64,000 nucleotides of DNA from Septoria linicola (Eukaryota > Ascomycota > Dothideomycetes > Mycosphaerellales > Mycosphaerellaceae), in contig CP099431.1 in assembly GCA_024114885.1 (NCBI GenBank), positions 310,001-374,000 on the forward strand, given 5' to 3'. This document shows, one piece after another, positions 12,874 to 25,674 of this stretch. The first letter of the stretch is position 1, and the number at the start of each line of letters is the position of its first letter. The notes below the pieces were generated by a model. It made no database searches. It was not told where the DNA came from and saw only the letters and a program-made list of their open reading frames with translations. The translations under genes were made by a program, and so were the position numbers.

Positions 12874-13153
12874 TAGTAAGGTAAAGGCCTACCTATATAC
12901 TATGCTTAGTACTTTTAGTATAGAAGTAAGGTAGTAGCTCGTTTCTAAGATAGTAATGTTTACTCTACTTAATTAATTTAATATCCTACGGTCCTAGTAT
13001 AGGCTCTTAGTCCTAGGACTACTAGTTTGAGCTCGTTACTACTAGTTAACATACGTATTATAAGACTATTACTCTCCGAACAGGTCTTGTTCTATAGCGA
13101 CCACTCTTATACCTACCTAGGAGGTTAGTATTAGAGTAGTTATTATCTATTAA
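12874..13153 (+). repeat. Gypsy-2 5' LTR
   Basis: This is a repeat of about 280 bp, nearly identical to 25675-25953 and, inverted, to 63593-63872. Differences are mainly transitions. It runs from TAGTAAGG (probably TGGTAAGG before RIP) to CTATTA (probably CTATCA). It begins about 30 bp after the end of the hAT-1 reading frame. Confidence 0.88.
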
Positions 13154-13154
13154 T

Positions 13155-13171
13155 AGAGCCGAAGGTAGGGC
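13155..13171 (+). other. Gypsy-2 possible primer binding site
   Basis: The bases just after the 5' LTR read TAGAGCCGAAGGTAGGG. If TAG is a RIP form of TGG, this would pair with a tRNA 3' end ending CTTCGGCTCCA. The position is right for a Ty3/Gypsy primer site, but the tRNA has not been identified. Confidence 0.4.
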
Positions 13172-13865
13172 TATCTCTTCTCTCTTATACTAGGACTAGA
13201 AGCGTAGAGGGCAGATAGTAGCCTTAAAGCGAGAACTAACGTACTATAAACATTAATAAGAGGCCTAAAGAAGCCTACGTAAGAGGCGACTTAAAGGGCT
13301 ATAGTAATATAGAAGCTTCTAGAATATAGATATCGCTCTAACCTAGAAAAGTTATAAACCTCTAGTACTCCTTAGTATAGATCTATTCGGTAATTACTAT
13401 ATAGATAGTAAGGCGACTTACTATATCGGAGATTTACTCGGAGTCTCTATATCTATAATAGTCTTCGATTAGATCCTAGTTTAGCGTAAAAACGCTCTCG
13501 TTCGGATAGCGTAGAGGCTATAAGATAGGCCGGACCCGTCTAGGCAATCTCGTATCCCCTAGTATATAGATCGCTTAGAATAAGCCCTAGTACGGCGTTA
13601 GACGCTAATCGTTTAGCTAAGGACACTAATTACGTCTAAGGCCTCGGACCCGGTATATAGTATAGGCTAACGTAATATTATACTACTATAGTTACTTAGC
13701 GAATTACTCGAATAAGTAAGACGGACGCGCCTAGCTATAAATAGTCGAACTATACGATACGACATACCTTCGCTTATTAGGCACAATTAATATAGCCCTA
13801 GTATTATAATAAAAAGTTTAATATTTACTTTTAGATAGCTAAGAAAATTTTAGACTCTTGTTTTT

Positions 13866-13890
13866 TAGTTATCGTTTTAAATAATAACTA
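13866..13890 (+). repeat. 25-bp hairpin motif, copy a (upstream of gag)
   Basis: TAGTTAT (13866-13872) and its exact reverse complement ATAACTA (13884-13890) are separated by 11 bases that read CGTTTTAAATA. The same arm-loop-arm layout recurs at 21958-21982 and 25528-25552. The motif lies in the leader between the 5' LTR and the gag start. Confidence 0.75.
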
Positions 13891-14091
13891 TATTTTATTT
13901 AAAAACTTAATTAAGGAGAGTATAATATACTCTTAGAACACCTTCGAACGAGCTCTATAAGTAAATTAGCGTCTACTAGCCGGCCTGAAATACTAGAGAG
14001 TAGCTTATCTAACTAGCTTAATAAGTAAATTCGAAGATCTCTAGTAAAGCTACTATCTGCTTTTACTTTATTCCCTCTACTAGATAACGAC

Positions 14092-16269
14092 ATGTCTATA
14101 GAAGTAGAGGACTAAGGAGGTACTAACCTTAACCCTAATACTAATATCTTTTAAGAACTAAACTTAGGAGGTAGACTATCTATAGCGTAGTTCTAGCTAC
14201 TTATAGAGACTATCTAAGTAACCTAAAGCTAGAAGGTAATTGTCGCTTAGGTTCCGCTACTACCTAGCTCGGACTAGAATCCCTTCTTTAATAGAGAGAA
14301 CGTAACCGAGTATATTAAGCGTTTTAAAGTACTATATAGGAACTACGCTATCCTACTTATTAATAATAATAAATAGCTTTACGAGAAGTTACTTACTTAG
14401 GTTACGGTTATCTAACGTAAACGATACTAGTGCCTTAATAGTTTCTATAACCAAGACTATACTAAGTTTAAAGAGTCGATTATTAAGGAATACCGAAAGT
14501 ACGATAATATATATATACTCGGAAACCGCTACTATATAGAAAACCTTTATAAGGTTAACTATAGCGAGGATAATAATCTCTTAGAATACTTAAGGTAGTT
14601 TATACTCTACTCTAATACTATACCTACTTCGTATATAGACGAGCGTTCTCGTACTCTTCTATTTATACGAGGCCTTCTATTTCGTTTTAGTAAGAGGCTC
14701 TAGGCCTATCTTAGGTTAGATCTTAATAATAAGGACTTGGATTATAGTAAGCTCTTAAAGATAGCCTAGCGTTAGATTAATAGTAATAAGGACTTTAAAT
14801 TAGAAGTATATAACGAAGGTAGTAGAGATATCTAGTAGTTATACGAAGTAGTAAAGAAGTCTACTCTAAGACTAAACTCTAAGTTTAAGGCTAGAGAAAC
14901 GGTAGTCTATAAAGGCCGTAAGCTAGTAACCGTCGATAATATTACCGCTAGTATATAAGACCTTGTAATCGCTACGATTCGTCGACTCGAAAAAGAAGGC
15001 CTATAGCTACTACGCTCGTTAATAGGATAGTAGGCGAAGTCTTACGACTACGACCACCTATATATTCTAAGGCCTACTTATAGCTAGGAGATTTCGATTA
15101 ACTTAGCTACGATAGATAATAGGTTAATAATTAAGGCCTACGTAGCGATCGCTCTAAAGATTTTAGGTTATTAGATATATAGGCTCGAAGGCTATATAGC
15201 TATAAACTACGAGTACCTATAGTAGTTCGAGACTAAGGGCTTAATATATAGAGATCTAAAGACCGGTATTATATACTATAGAACGCCTCGCCTAGGTACG
15301 GAAAAGATATAGTACTACTAGGATAAGGAACTACTAAAGCTATTTATATTAATAGGAGTATTAGAGTAGCGCTACGGGAAGATCGATCTTGAAAATATAG
15401 ATCGTTTATTAACGCTAAGAGCGAGCTAGTAGAGGATAGCGAACAAGGTAGCTAGTATTAACGGTCCTATTAATATTAGCTAAGTCGCTTCTATTACGTA
15501 GGAAGATTAGGACGATCTAATCGGCGCCTACGTAGCTAGAGACAGCGTAAAGACAAAGTAGAACCTAAATCCTTCTCGTCTAGTCGAAGGATAGCTAATA
15601 GGAGTATAGAAGTAGATTACGACCTAGGCTATAGCTATAAGAACCCGCGCTTATCGTTACTCTTATATTAAAGAAGTTAAAGATAAAAACTAGCTAGCTC
15701 CTTACCTTATAGATATAGAGGAGTTAGAGGATTCTTAAACTTAGAGACGTAATAACGATAAGATCGAGGATAAGTAGATATACGACTACCTAAACGGTCT
15801 ACTAGTTCTAGTCGCTCCTACGTATACTTAGAAGCGTAAGAAGGCTAAGGAGCCTTCGAAGACCAAGCGTATAGACAACTATCTTCGAGCTATATACGCT
15901 AATAATAATACTAACGTCTTCTAGATAAATAAAATACTCGAATCTAAGGTCTAGTTAAGCTTAGTAGAGATTATTCTCTATAGCGAGTAGGCGTCGTATT
16001 CCTTATAGGGTCGTATTCTAAACGATACAGATCTACGTAAGAAGCTTAATAAGCTCTATATAAAGAAGCGTACGAATAGAGGTAGTAGAGCTAAGATTAG
16101 CGTATATTCCTTACTATCTAAAGCCTTCTACGATATAGTAGAGGAGCTAACGAAAGCTATTTTAGCGACTAATATCAAGGCCTTCTAGGTTACTACTATA
16201 GCGATTAATATAGTAAAACCTAGGCTCGCTTCCGAGCTTTACGAGCGGACTAATAATATCCTTCTATTA
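14092..16269 (+). pseudogene. Gypsy-2 gag remnant
   Basis: The frame from the ATG at 14092 contains, from about 14254, a block reading NPFFNRENVTEYIKRF, followed by a KF.ESIIKEYRKYD block and NLLEYLRQF. These match the retrotransposon gag pattern of fungal Ty3/Gypsy elements (PFF.G.NVT.YI..F and KKEF.KYD). The same frame continues through a charged, possibly coiled region to the protease. Stops are TAG/TAA. The original protein would have formed the particle shell. Confidence 0.75.
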
Positions 16270-16572
16270 TTTAATAATATCTATTAAATTATTCTAAGTA
16301 TCTACGTGCCTATAAAGTACGGCTCTCGAATAATAGCTTGTAAGTCTTTAATCGACAAGAAGGCTAAGTTAATAATTATACTAATCGAACACGTTCGAAA
16401 GCTTCAAGTCGGTATAACCTCTCTTAGTAATATAACTATAGAAGGAGTTAGAGGCAAGGTTACTTTTATTAGGTACTACTTAGAGGTATTAATCGATACC
16501 TTTAGTATAAGAGTTACGATACTATTTCTAGTCTTACTAGTAAATAGCCCGATCTTACTTAGCCGACCGTAG
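16270..16572 (+). pseudogene. Gypsy-2 retropepsin-like protease segment
   Basis: An 88-codon stretch free of stops at 16306-16572 continues the gag frame. It contains KSLID.KAKL, in the place of the D(T/S/G)GA catalytic motif of retropepsins. It ends with PILLSRP, the counterpart of the conserved ILLGRP near the end of the enzyme. The position between gag and RT fits. It is a surviving fragment of a polyprotein and not an independent gene. The catalytic glycine is not preserved. Confidence 0.6.
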
Positions 16573-17879
16573 GCGCGACGAGTACGCCTAGCTTCTAAGA
16601 ACTACGATAATAGCTCGTAGAAAGGCTTAATTAGTACTCTAGACGGCTATATTATTATATTCACCGGTTTTAATAGCTATAGTAATATACGTACTATAGA
16701 ACAAGTCCTAGGAAAAGCTAGAGTACTAAGGAACTAGCTCTAGTCGACAGTACGAGTATAGTAGAGGCTCTAATACGTATATCGCGTCAAGATTCGATAG
16801 AAGTCGAGGTCCGAACTCTAACTTTTAGTAATTACTAGCTAAAAGATATAGGGTATACTATCGAGGACTCTAGATCTTATAATAGCGAGGAGTAGAGAGA
16901 GGGATTATAAGCTTTTTAAGCTTCTACTACCCTTTCCGTATAAGGTTTAGTAGTTAGAGATAAAAACTCTACTTAGGAGGGTTAGCTAGCGGAACGTTCT
17001 ATAGTTACCTTTTTAAACGATAATTACGTTATACCTCCTATACTATACTTTAAACTATACTAGTAGTATAGATAGATAAGCGATTAGTACTAGTGTTCGT
17101 TTACGATTACTAACAGCCCTAAACTCCTAGAGAATCAAGTCTTTAACTACCTTACGTAGTAGTTATCGTATATAAAGATAATCTACTTCGGAGACTATTT
17201 TATAGTAGACTTAATTAGATAAAGTACCTCTCTATAGTAATAGCTCGAGCTGTTAAGACGGGTTAATTATAGCTAGACTTAAACATAGTACGACTATCTC
17301 GTAGTAGTAGCTATCGAAGGTAATATCGCTAAATTTAGCTAAAATAGTCGACTTAAGAAGCTTCTACTAGCTACTAGCGAAGCCGAACTAGCTTATACTA
17401 GCGAGCGAGACTTGTACTAGAGTATTAGGTATAGTTTTAAAGATACTATACTAGTGTCTTAGTCGAGCTAGAGTTTAAATTATAGTAGCGAATACTTAAT
17501 AATTACCTATAGGAAGCTTAGAGAGGCGGAGCTAGCTATCTAAGAACCTAGACCCTACGACGAGGTTATTTCCGATAAAGTAGACGACGAGCTTAGCGAA
17601 GAGACGTACGTTATCTCGGCTACTATTAATATAGTAGCGGAGAGAGCTCGTAATAAAGAAGCTATAGAGTAGTAGAAGCTAGATAATTATATTAGCGCCT
17701 ATACTCTTTATAAGCAAGTTATCGACAAGATTAAACTAGTAAATGCCGATATTACTATAACTAATAGCTTAAACCCTAGCGGGTTAAAGGACTAGCGACA
17801 GACTTATATTAAGAAGGAAGCGGCTATACTACCTAGTACTAGACCTTATAATAGTAAGTACCTAACTAAGAGGTTCTCG

Positions 17880-20800
17880 ACGATCGAGCCTAGATTACGT
17901 CTTACGCCTAAACGGCTTATAAAGTTCAAACCTAGTATAGAGCTACTACTAAAGGAGCTAGATTTGTTATACTATATACTAAGGAATCGAGAAGCTGCTT
18001 TTACGTAGGACTTTACGTATTTAGGCCGAATTAATTCTAATATTACTCTACTATAGAAGATTCAGATAGTTCCTTACGAGCTATAGTAGTATCTAGGCTT
18101 TAAGCTAAACCTATCTCTATAGTATATAGTAGAAGATATACTAAGACAACGAATCTAAGCTAGAACTCTTAAGCTATACTATAGCGCCTATCGAAATCCG
18201 TACTTCCTTATTAGTAAGAAGACGGAGGTAGGTAAGCTAAAGAAGTATCGATTAATTAACGTAGCTTAGAAGTTTAATTAAGTTACTATAAGAGATTCGA
18301 ACTTACTACTCGACGCGGAGGGTTTCTCTAAGGACTTTACTAGTTACGCGCTAGCCTCGTTAGTTAATGTCTTCTCTAGATATAACTAAATCCTACTTAA
18401 TAAATCGTATAGAGACCTTATAGGCTTTAATTTACCGCTAGGCCTATTACGGTAGACTACGTTACTATAAGGAGCTACGAATTCTATTATCTAGTTCGTT
18501 CGTATTATTAATCAAGTACTTATAGAGTATGTCTCGTATAAGGTATGGCCGTTCCTTAATAATATTAGTATTAAAGAGCCTAAGACGAAGTACGATAGTA
18601 AAGAGGTTAAACCTAGCCTCTACTATTACGTTATTAAACATATTATAGCTATAGACGACGTTCTCTATAATATAGAACGAGCTAATATAATAGTAGCTTT
18701 TAATAAGCTATAGCTCTATTACGAATAACTAGTAATCGTCGGTTACCTTACTAGTATTAATAGTCGCTATCTAGACTTTACGAGAGTAGCGAAAATTAAG
18801 AAATAGCTAACGCTAGAGAATTAGAAGGAGGTTCGAATCTTCCTCGGCGTAGTTACGTACTACTACGTCTAGGTTAAAGGTTTTACGATTATCCTTACTC
18901 TACTATTTAAGCTCTTATAGAAGGATACTAAGTTTCAATAGACTACTAAATACTAACTAGCTAAAGACGTCGTCTTAAAGGTACTAGTTTCAGCCTTAGC
19001 CCTAGTTACTCTTGACTTTAGAGAAGGAGTAGGACTTATTATCGTAGGTATAGATTCGAGTAGTAAAGGTTAGAGATATACGCTTTCCTAATATAATCGA
19101 GACGAGCTACTTCTCTACTATCTAGTTCGATATAAGTCCGGCCTATTTAACCTAGTAGAGGTTAAGTACGATACTAGAAAGCGCGAATACCTTAGTATAC
19201 TAAAGGTATTAAAGAAGCTAAAACTATAGCTGTTTAGAGTATACTTCTAACTAGAGATTAATATAAATACCCTCGTTTACTAGCTTAATAAAGCTGCCTC
19301 TAATTTGCTGAATATAGTAATAACGCGCTAGCTAGTATAGATCTACCTCTTCGACTTCAACGTTATATATGTTCCTAGTAAAAAGTATATAGCTCCGGAT
19401 TTACTATCGAGGAAGCCTACTACGCCTAAAGATATAGAGGCTATAGAATAGGAAGAAGACGTAGATCTAATAATTAACGAGTAATTCTTCGATACCTTTT
19501 ACGTTAACGCTTTCTCTATATAGGTAATTTAGGGCGAGCTACCTATAATTAATAGGATCTACTCTTAAGAGTTAATAAATATCGCTTTCGTACTTATATA
19601 GATATAAAGACCTAAGAGAGTTTCTAATAACGAGTATAAGCGGTTAAGGAAGAAGTATTAGCTATTTTATATTAAGAATAACTAGCTCTAGCGCTAAGAG
19701 CGAGTAGCTAGACCTCTATAGCGAGTTATTAATAAACCTAAAGTACGAGCTCGTATTATTAAGGTATACTATTATAAGAACGGTTACTATAGCGCTAAAT
19801 AGACGTATAATCTTATCTAGAAACGATAGTAGTAGGATAGAGTTTAGGCTTAAATCTCGCTTACTATTTAGTAATATACTATTTATAGTCTTCGGTATAG
19901 GAGACAGGTACCTAGAGAACTATAGATCCCGCTCTAAGTTACGGTCGGCTAGTAGTAGTATATCGATAGCTTATATATCTCGAAGAACTGTTCGTTAATA
20001 GTTACACGCGAATCTCTATCGCGCTAGCTAGAAGCACGTATATTCTAGTACCTAGCGAAGAGTATCTCTTTAGTATAGATAGTAAGGTTTATATAGGAAG
20101 AGATCTTTTACTAGTAGGGTGCTACTATAGAAGTTATCCTCGACAACTATAAGACTAACCTTAGTAATATAGAGAAGCTACTACTATCGTATAGTATTAA
20201 ACGTATTAATATTTCGCTATACTACTCTTAGTCTAACGCTATCGTTAAAGTCGGCTATAAGACAATATTAGACGCTTACTTAAAGCTCTCTAATAGTAGC
20301 CTTTATATGATTCGTAACTATATTCTAGCGGTTCTATAGGTAGAGAGAACGATAATAGTCTCTACTACTAGCCTAATACTATCGGAGGTAATAATTAGGC
20401 GTAACGTAGTACTACTAATCGAGCTAGAACACTATACCTTCTAGATTATAGATTAAGGCAAGGTCAAGACTAGAGTAGAGCTTCTTACGATTCGAGCTTA
20501 GGCCCTAGAAGCTATAGAAACGACTATAGAAGAAGGACGACTATATTAATAGCGTCTCTAAGAATAGAATAAGGCGTACTTCGATAAACATCGCTATATA
20601 GACCTTACTATACTAAAGGAAGGAGATCTCGTGTTAGTATACTACTCTAAGTTAAAAACTAGCTTCTTCTATAAGCTTACGTTTAGGTAGGAAGGCTCTT
20701 TTAGAGTATCTAAAGTATTATAAGGAGGTGTATCGTATAAGCTTAAGGAACTAGATAGCTCTAGACGAGAGTATATCTATAAGAGGATAGACCTTAAGAA

Positions 20801-21358
20801 ATATACCTTTCTATAAGAAAACCTAAAGCTAGTTCTAGATTAGGTTAAACTAGAGAAAGTACTACTACTAATAGAGAAGGTAATAGAACTAGGCCTTCTA
20901 TCTAGGTATAAGTATCTATAGATCTTTATTAGTAAGCTATTAGTAATAACTTAAGAAGAAAGGAAGAGTTATATACGCTAGCTACTAATAGAGCTTAAAG
21001 AAGAAGTAGAAGACTTAGTAAGCTAAAAGCTAAAGCTAGCTTAGTAGAGCTAAAGAAGTAGAAATTCGATAGGCGATACTTAATTAGAGGTATAAGCTAA
21101 GATCTAGCTACTAAAGCCTAGCCTCTACTATAAAAGAGCTAATCTTCCTAAGTCTATACTATCTCGAGCGCTTCTTTTATTCCTAGAGCTACTATCGAGC
21201 TCTAATCTAAGCTTCCTAAGCTCCTCTTTTACTAGATTAGTAAGAATCTAGCTAATCCTAACTATCCCGACGCTATTTTCTATAGCTAAGATAAGTATCT
21301 ATATAGCTAGTTACTCTCCTAAGCTTAACCTTTAAGTATAGATTCTATATCTACTAGT
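17880..21358 (+). pseudogene. Gypsy-2 RT, RNase H and integrase remnant
   Basis: The frame gives KYRLINVA near 18245 and LVNVFSRYNQ-like and LPLGLLR near 18370-18450, then a TNS motif. PFLNNISIKEPKTKY follows near 18550, matching the FLDDI.VKGPKT active-site block of a fungal Gypsy lineage with Asp-Asp read as Asn-Asn. RNase H follows (about 18990-19400, ending with a PSKKYIAPDLLSR block). Integrase comes next, with an SYSIKRINISLYYSQSNA-like stretch near 20190. After integrase a charged, coiled-coil-like tail extends to about 21358. Many TAG/TAA codons interrupt it. Confidence 0.8.
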
Positions 21359-21676
21359 TAACCTACTATCCTACTCCCTTTTCTAAGTCCTAAGCCTACT
21401 ATCGCTATAAAAGTCAGCTATCTCGAGCTACTTTCTACTACTAGGTCTTAAAAATCTAAGCTAGACCTATACTCCTAAAGCTCTTTTCTACTAGCGATTT
21501 CTATAGTTAGTACTATAATCTGCCTTTCTAGAGCCCTTTTCTATTACTAATTAGCGAAGTAAGATAATAATTTTCTGTCCTAAGGGCCTTTCTACTACTA
21601 GTTTTCGCCTAACTAAAGGAATTACTAAAAATATTAGTTTCTAGTAGAAAATTCTTAAAGTTTAAGGCTTTCAGCC

Positions 21677-21684
21677 TATATAAA
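21677..21684 (+). promoter_or_regulatory. TATA-like sequence before the extra Gypsy-2 ORF
   Basis: TATATAAA followed by GG lies about 270 bp before the hairpin motif and the start of the extra frame. It could be an internal promoter for that ORF. In DNA this rich in TpA after RIP, such a match can also arise by chance. Confidence 0.25.
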
Positions 21685-21957
21685 GGTAGAGAAGCTTGAA
21701 TCCTCGGTAATAACGGCTCTAATAGCTCCTTTCTAGCTATTAATTATAGCGCTAGCGGTCTCTTACGATATAGAAAGCGCAATCTAGTAAGTCGACTAGG
21801 TATATGAAAAATAAGGCTCTTTTAAGTTAGTAAGAGTAACGACGACGATATCTAAGTCTTAGTCCTCGTTAGCGATAGTAAGGTATATACTACGATAGTT
21901 AGTAGTAGCGTTAGTAGTATATAACAGCTATAGAAACGTTAAGGTAAAGTAAACTTT

Positions 21958-21982
21958 TAGTTATCTTTTTAAATAATAACTA
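21958..21982 (+). repeat. 25-bp hairpin motif, copy b (upstream of the extra ORF)
   Basis: TAGTTAT and ATAACTA arms flank an 11-base loop reading CTTTTTAAATA. This copy is nearly identical to copy a, including the loop, and lies directly in front of the long unrecognised frame. Confidence 0.75.
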
Positions 21983-24900
21983 AAACCTTACGTAACTAAG
22001 CCTTACGTATAGATCCCTAATCCTAATAGTAGTTACGCTACTACGATAAGGTATATAATCAGGCTACTTTTACGCTCTAAACGATCTCTTCTTCCTTATT
22101 AACTATTAATTAGTTACTATAGAGCCTTACTTCTATTAAGTTCGATTCTTATCTTTCGTTACTACCTAGTAACGCTATATAGCTATTTATATACGTAAGC
22201 GGTAACTAATATAATAGAAAACTCTATAACCGGTTACGCGCTCGACCCTCCTCGCTATTTAAGTTATTTATTACTAGTCACGCGCTTTATATCGCCTTAA
22301 GCTACTAATACGACTAATTAAAGACGTTCTCTTTCTCTATCGCGTATAAAGAATAAGACTTCTCCTTTCTAGCGTTCTTTAACGCCTAAACGCTTATTAA
22401 GACCGGCGCTTTCGCCTTCTACCTCGCCTATTCGAAGTCTTATATAAGAACTACTTAGATAAGAGTCCTTAAAGAAACGACGAAAGATAGCTTCTTTAAG
22501 TTCTATATAAGGTATAGCGCTCGCTCGTATTAATCGCGAAGGCTCTATCGTTAGCTTCTAGCCTTTAAGCGGACCTCTTACTAGTATAACGAACCTTAAT
22601 AACGCTACCGAAGCTATTCTATCGCTAGAGACTCTATAAGAATAAGAGGAGAGTATCGACTTAGTACTTAAGTAGGTCGAGGAAGTAAATAACGAAATAA
22701 AGATTAGTATATTTAACTTCTTTAAACGCCTCTTAGCTAAGATTTTACTAAAGTACCTTGACGCGTAGAGCGTAAAGCGTAATAATATAAAGAAAATACG
22801 CTAAGAAGGCTAAGACTTAGTAAAGGAGAGAAACTTGATCTAGTAGTAGCTACGTATAGAGTTTAGGCACGAGTAGAACTTCCTCTTCCTTAACTAAGTC
22901 TTATACGATAAAGAGATACTTAGGAACCTTTATTAATAGTTAAATAAGTATAAAGGCGTCTTTAAAGAGAGCGAGCTTAAAGACTAGGTTTTCTTAGCGT
23001 AGTAAAAGTAAGATCGTTTCTATTAGTAGATAGTAAACATATTCTCTCGTAGCTAGTACTTTTAGCTATAGAGAAGTAAGAAGACTCCTAGCTCGTAAGG
23101 CTTAGGCTTTATTAATACGAACTTAGATAGGAGACGCTACTAGAATAAGTTCAAGATAGAGCTCTCGTAGGTCGACGTGTTTAGCTATAAGATAAGAGAG
23201 GCACGCCTAGAGGCAGGCTATAGACTTAATTAGTACGGATTCACGGTCAAGCTTACTAAAGAAGAGGCCTTCGAAGAACTGACTTACGTGTTCCTAGTAG
23301 TAGAGAAACAGCTCTTAATATCCTATAGACTATTACCTCCTTCTAGAAATCTAAGATCTAATAGACGACCCTCCTTCTCTATACCTAAGAGCCTATCCTT
23401 ATCTAGTCCTACTCGAAACTCTAGTTAAGAAGAAGAAAAAGAAGGTAATTTACTTATAACTCTAGAGCCTTGTCTTAGAGATTCTGTATCGCCTAGTACT
23501 ATATAGAGGCTAAAAGCTTAGTTAGAGAAGTTAACGCTAAGCTCTATAAAGAAGCCTATACCTGTCCTTCGTAAGAGTAGGAGGCTTACTAGAATTCGCG
23601 CTAAAGAAACTATTATCGACTCGATCGAAACTTCTCCTATACTAAGTACTTTAGATAATAGCGATCCTATATAAGACTAAGTTTTACCTATAACGGAGCT
23701 ACTACTAGGTCCGTAACGCCTATTACTAATCGTACTAGAAGATAATAGCGGAGTTAAGCTAGAGAGCGATTCGGAGCCTAATCTACGTTACTAGGCTTAT
23801 ATAAAGGATAGTATTACTTCTAAAGTCTATTACTATATAATCGTTAGTAGTACTCTTAAAGAAGTCGATAATATCTAAGAGAAGAAGAAAGTAGCTAAGA
23901 GCTACGCTTTAATTAATGTTCTTCTATACCTTAGCTAGCCTCTTTATAAAGAATATATAGCTAAGATAGGTAATACTATAGGTTTAAAGCTACTAAAGAC
24001 GGCTAATATAACGTATACTCTCTACTAGCGTATTGTTTAGATAGGTAGTATAGCTGATCTCTAAGCCTTTATCGTCTAGAATACTTAAAACCGGACGTAG
24101 TTTAAGCTAGAAGCGAATACTTTCTTTCCTAAGCTAGTAGGACGCTCTTATCGTAGTAAGAAGGGTACTAATACTTAGGAACTAGAGGACGATATTAACG
24201 CTCTAATACGCGAGGTAGGTAGAAGCTATCTTAGACCCTTTTAGTTCGTAGTAACCGAAGTAGACTTGAAGGTTACTTCTAACGTCTATTAGAGGGCTTA
24301 GGAGCTCTTAGACTACGATAGTAATAAGGGTACCTAGACCGATTACGGCTTCCTCTTTTATTCTCCTTCTACTAGAGGCCTATTTTAGATCCTAGACTCT
24401 TTACTCGAAGCTATATAGTATAAGTTTATAGTATACCGATAGTATAACATAGCTGTTAGTTAGTATAGTTAGTCTCGTAGTATATAGTACTCGCTATCTT
24501 AATAGCTTCTTCGCTAGTATCCTCTACTATAGCTATACTAGCTAGTTACTACTCCGTATACGACTATTAAGTACGTAGCCTACCTATCTACTACCTTTTA
24601 TATCTTCGACGATAAGGCAGGTTCTAACTACTCTAACGGCTTCTAGTATATCGCCTTAAACGAGAATATACTACTTAAGGAGAAAGGGCTTAATTAGGTT
24701 TAATTTATAATCTCTCTAGACGATACTAGCGATAGAGGACGACTTTTACTAACTTCGGACACGATTAGTAACGAGCTCTTTAACTCTAAGGAGGCAAAGT
24801 AGCTAGTAAGGCGTATTATCGCTAATAAGTAAAGCTATAGTATAGGTTTTATCGAAACTATATCTCTAGTAATTACTAACGAAATAAAAGCTAATCTTAA

Positions 24901-25545
24901 GCTTAGTTAGAAGAACCCTTATACTAAAGTAGGCTCGCTAGTCATTTCGTACCCCTACCTCCCTTAGCGGTATACTCGTACTAACGAAGAGTATCGTATA
25001 ATTCCGATAGTGTTTCTAGCCTACTCTAATAGTCGTATATTAGATAAGCTACCTAATAGAAATTACGTTAACGTTCCTACGATCTATAGCGTATATCTCT
25101 ACTACGAGCGGATACTCTTTATAGCTTCTAGTACTATATACCCTACGCGAGTAATAAAACCCTTCGCTACTAAGGTACTTCTAACTAGCCTAGGCCCGAT
25201 TTCCGATACCTTAGTAGGCTAAGTTCTATAGACGGATTAGGTAGTAAGTATAGAGATAAAGAAGCTCTTTAGTATAAGTAAGAAGGAGTTCAAGGTCTAT
25301 ATAGCTAAATAGTAGACTACGGCTGAAGCTTAATTCGATACCGCCTACGCTATAGCTATAGATATTAAGGAGTAGGTATTTAGCGAAGCTAGCTTTATAA
25401 GCGCGGATAGTAACTTAGAAGTATTAGTATCGAAGAAGAGAGAGGCTGTTCCTAAGGAGATCTCTAAGGATATAGTAGAAGAGTAGCGTCTAGCGAATAA
25501 TAATCGGATCTAAGAAGATGTTTTTAGTAGTTATCGTTAAAAAAG
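21983..25545 (+). pseudogene. Unrecognised ~1,100-codon ORF inside Gypsy-2
   Basis: One frame (codons starting at positions 3n+2) reads as protein-like sequence from about 22200 to 25545 without a frame change. It is interrupted only by TAG and TAA codons of the RIP type. One part (25010-25222) is open for 70 codons. The N-terminal part is charged and partly coiled-coil-like (about 22620-23050). The middle has a basic Ser/Pro-rich stretch (about 23300-23450). The C-terminal half is mixed, with blocks such as VGRSYRSKKGTNT and KVGSLVISYPYLP. I see no RT, integrase, transposase, signal peptide or clear membrane segment, so an envelope protein is not supported. Its position between pol and the 3' LTR makes it an accessory gene of the element or a captured host gene. 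Confidence 0.5.
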
Positions 25546-25552
25546 GTAACTA
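25528..25552 (+). repeat. 25-bp hairpin motif, copy c (after the extra ORF)
   Basis: TAGTTAT and GTAACTA (one mismatch, still G-T pairable as RNA) are again separated by exactly 11 bases. The copy lies at the end of the extra frame, about 120 bp before the 3' LTR. Confidence 0.65.
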
Positions 25553-25674
25553 TTTAATAAGCCTCTAATTAAAAGTTTAATAGACTTTAATAGAAAAACT
25601 AGCTAGTTTTAAGCAATTCTAAGTAAGATCTACGAGTAGTTAGGTATCTAGTTAGATACTAAGGAAGGGAGGAT

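Noticed and set aside
16306..16572. 88-codon open frame as an independent small gene
   Set aside because: It continues the Gypsy-2 gag frame and ends in the retropepsin-like ILLSRP block, so it is a stop-free piece of the dead polyprotein.
25010..25222. 70-codon open frame as an independent small gene
   Set aside because: It is in the same frame as the long interrupted ORF of Gypsy-2 on both sides and is only its longest stop-free run.
21983..25545. Envelope-like gene making Gypsy-2 an errantivirus-type element
   Set aside because: No signal peptide, membrane segment, cleavage site or cysteine pattern of an envelope protein can be seen.
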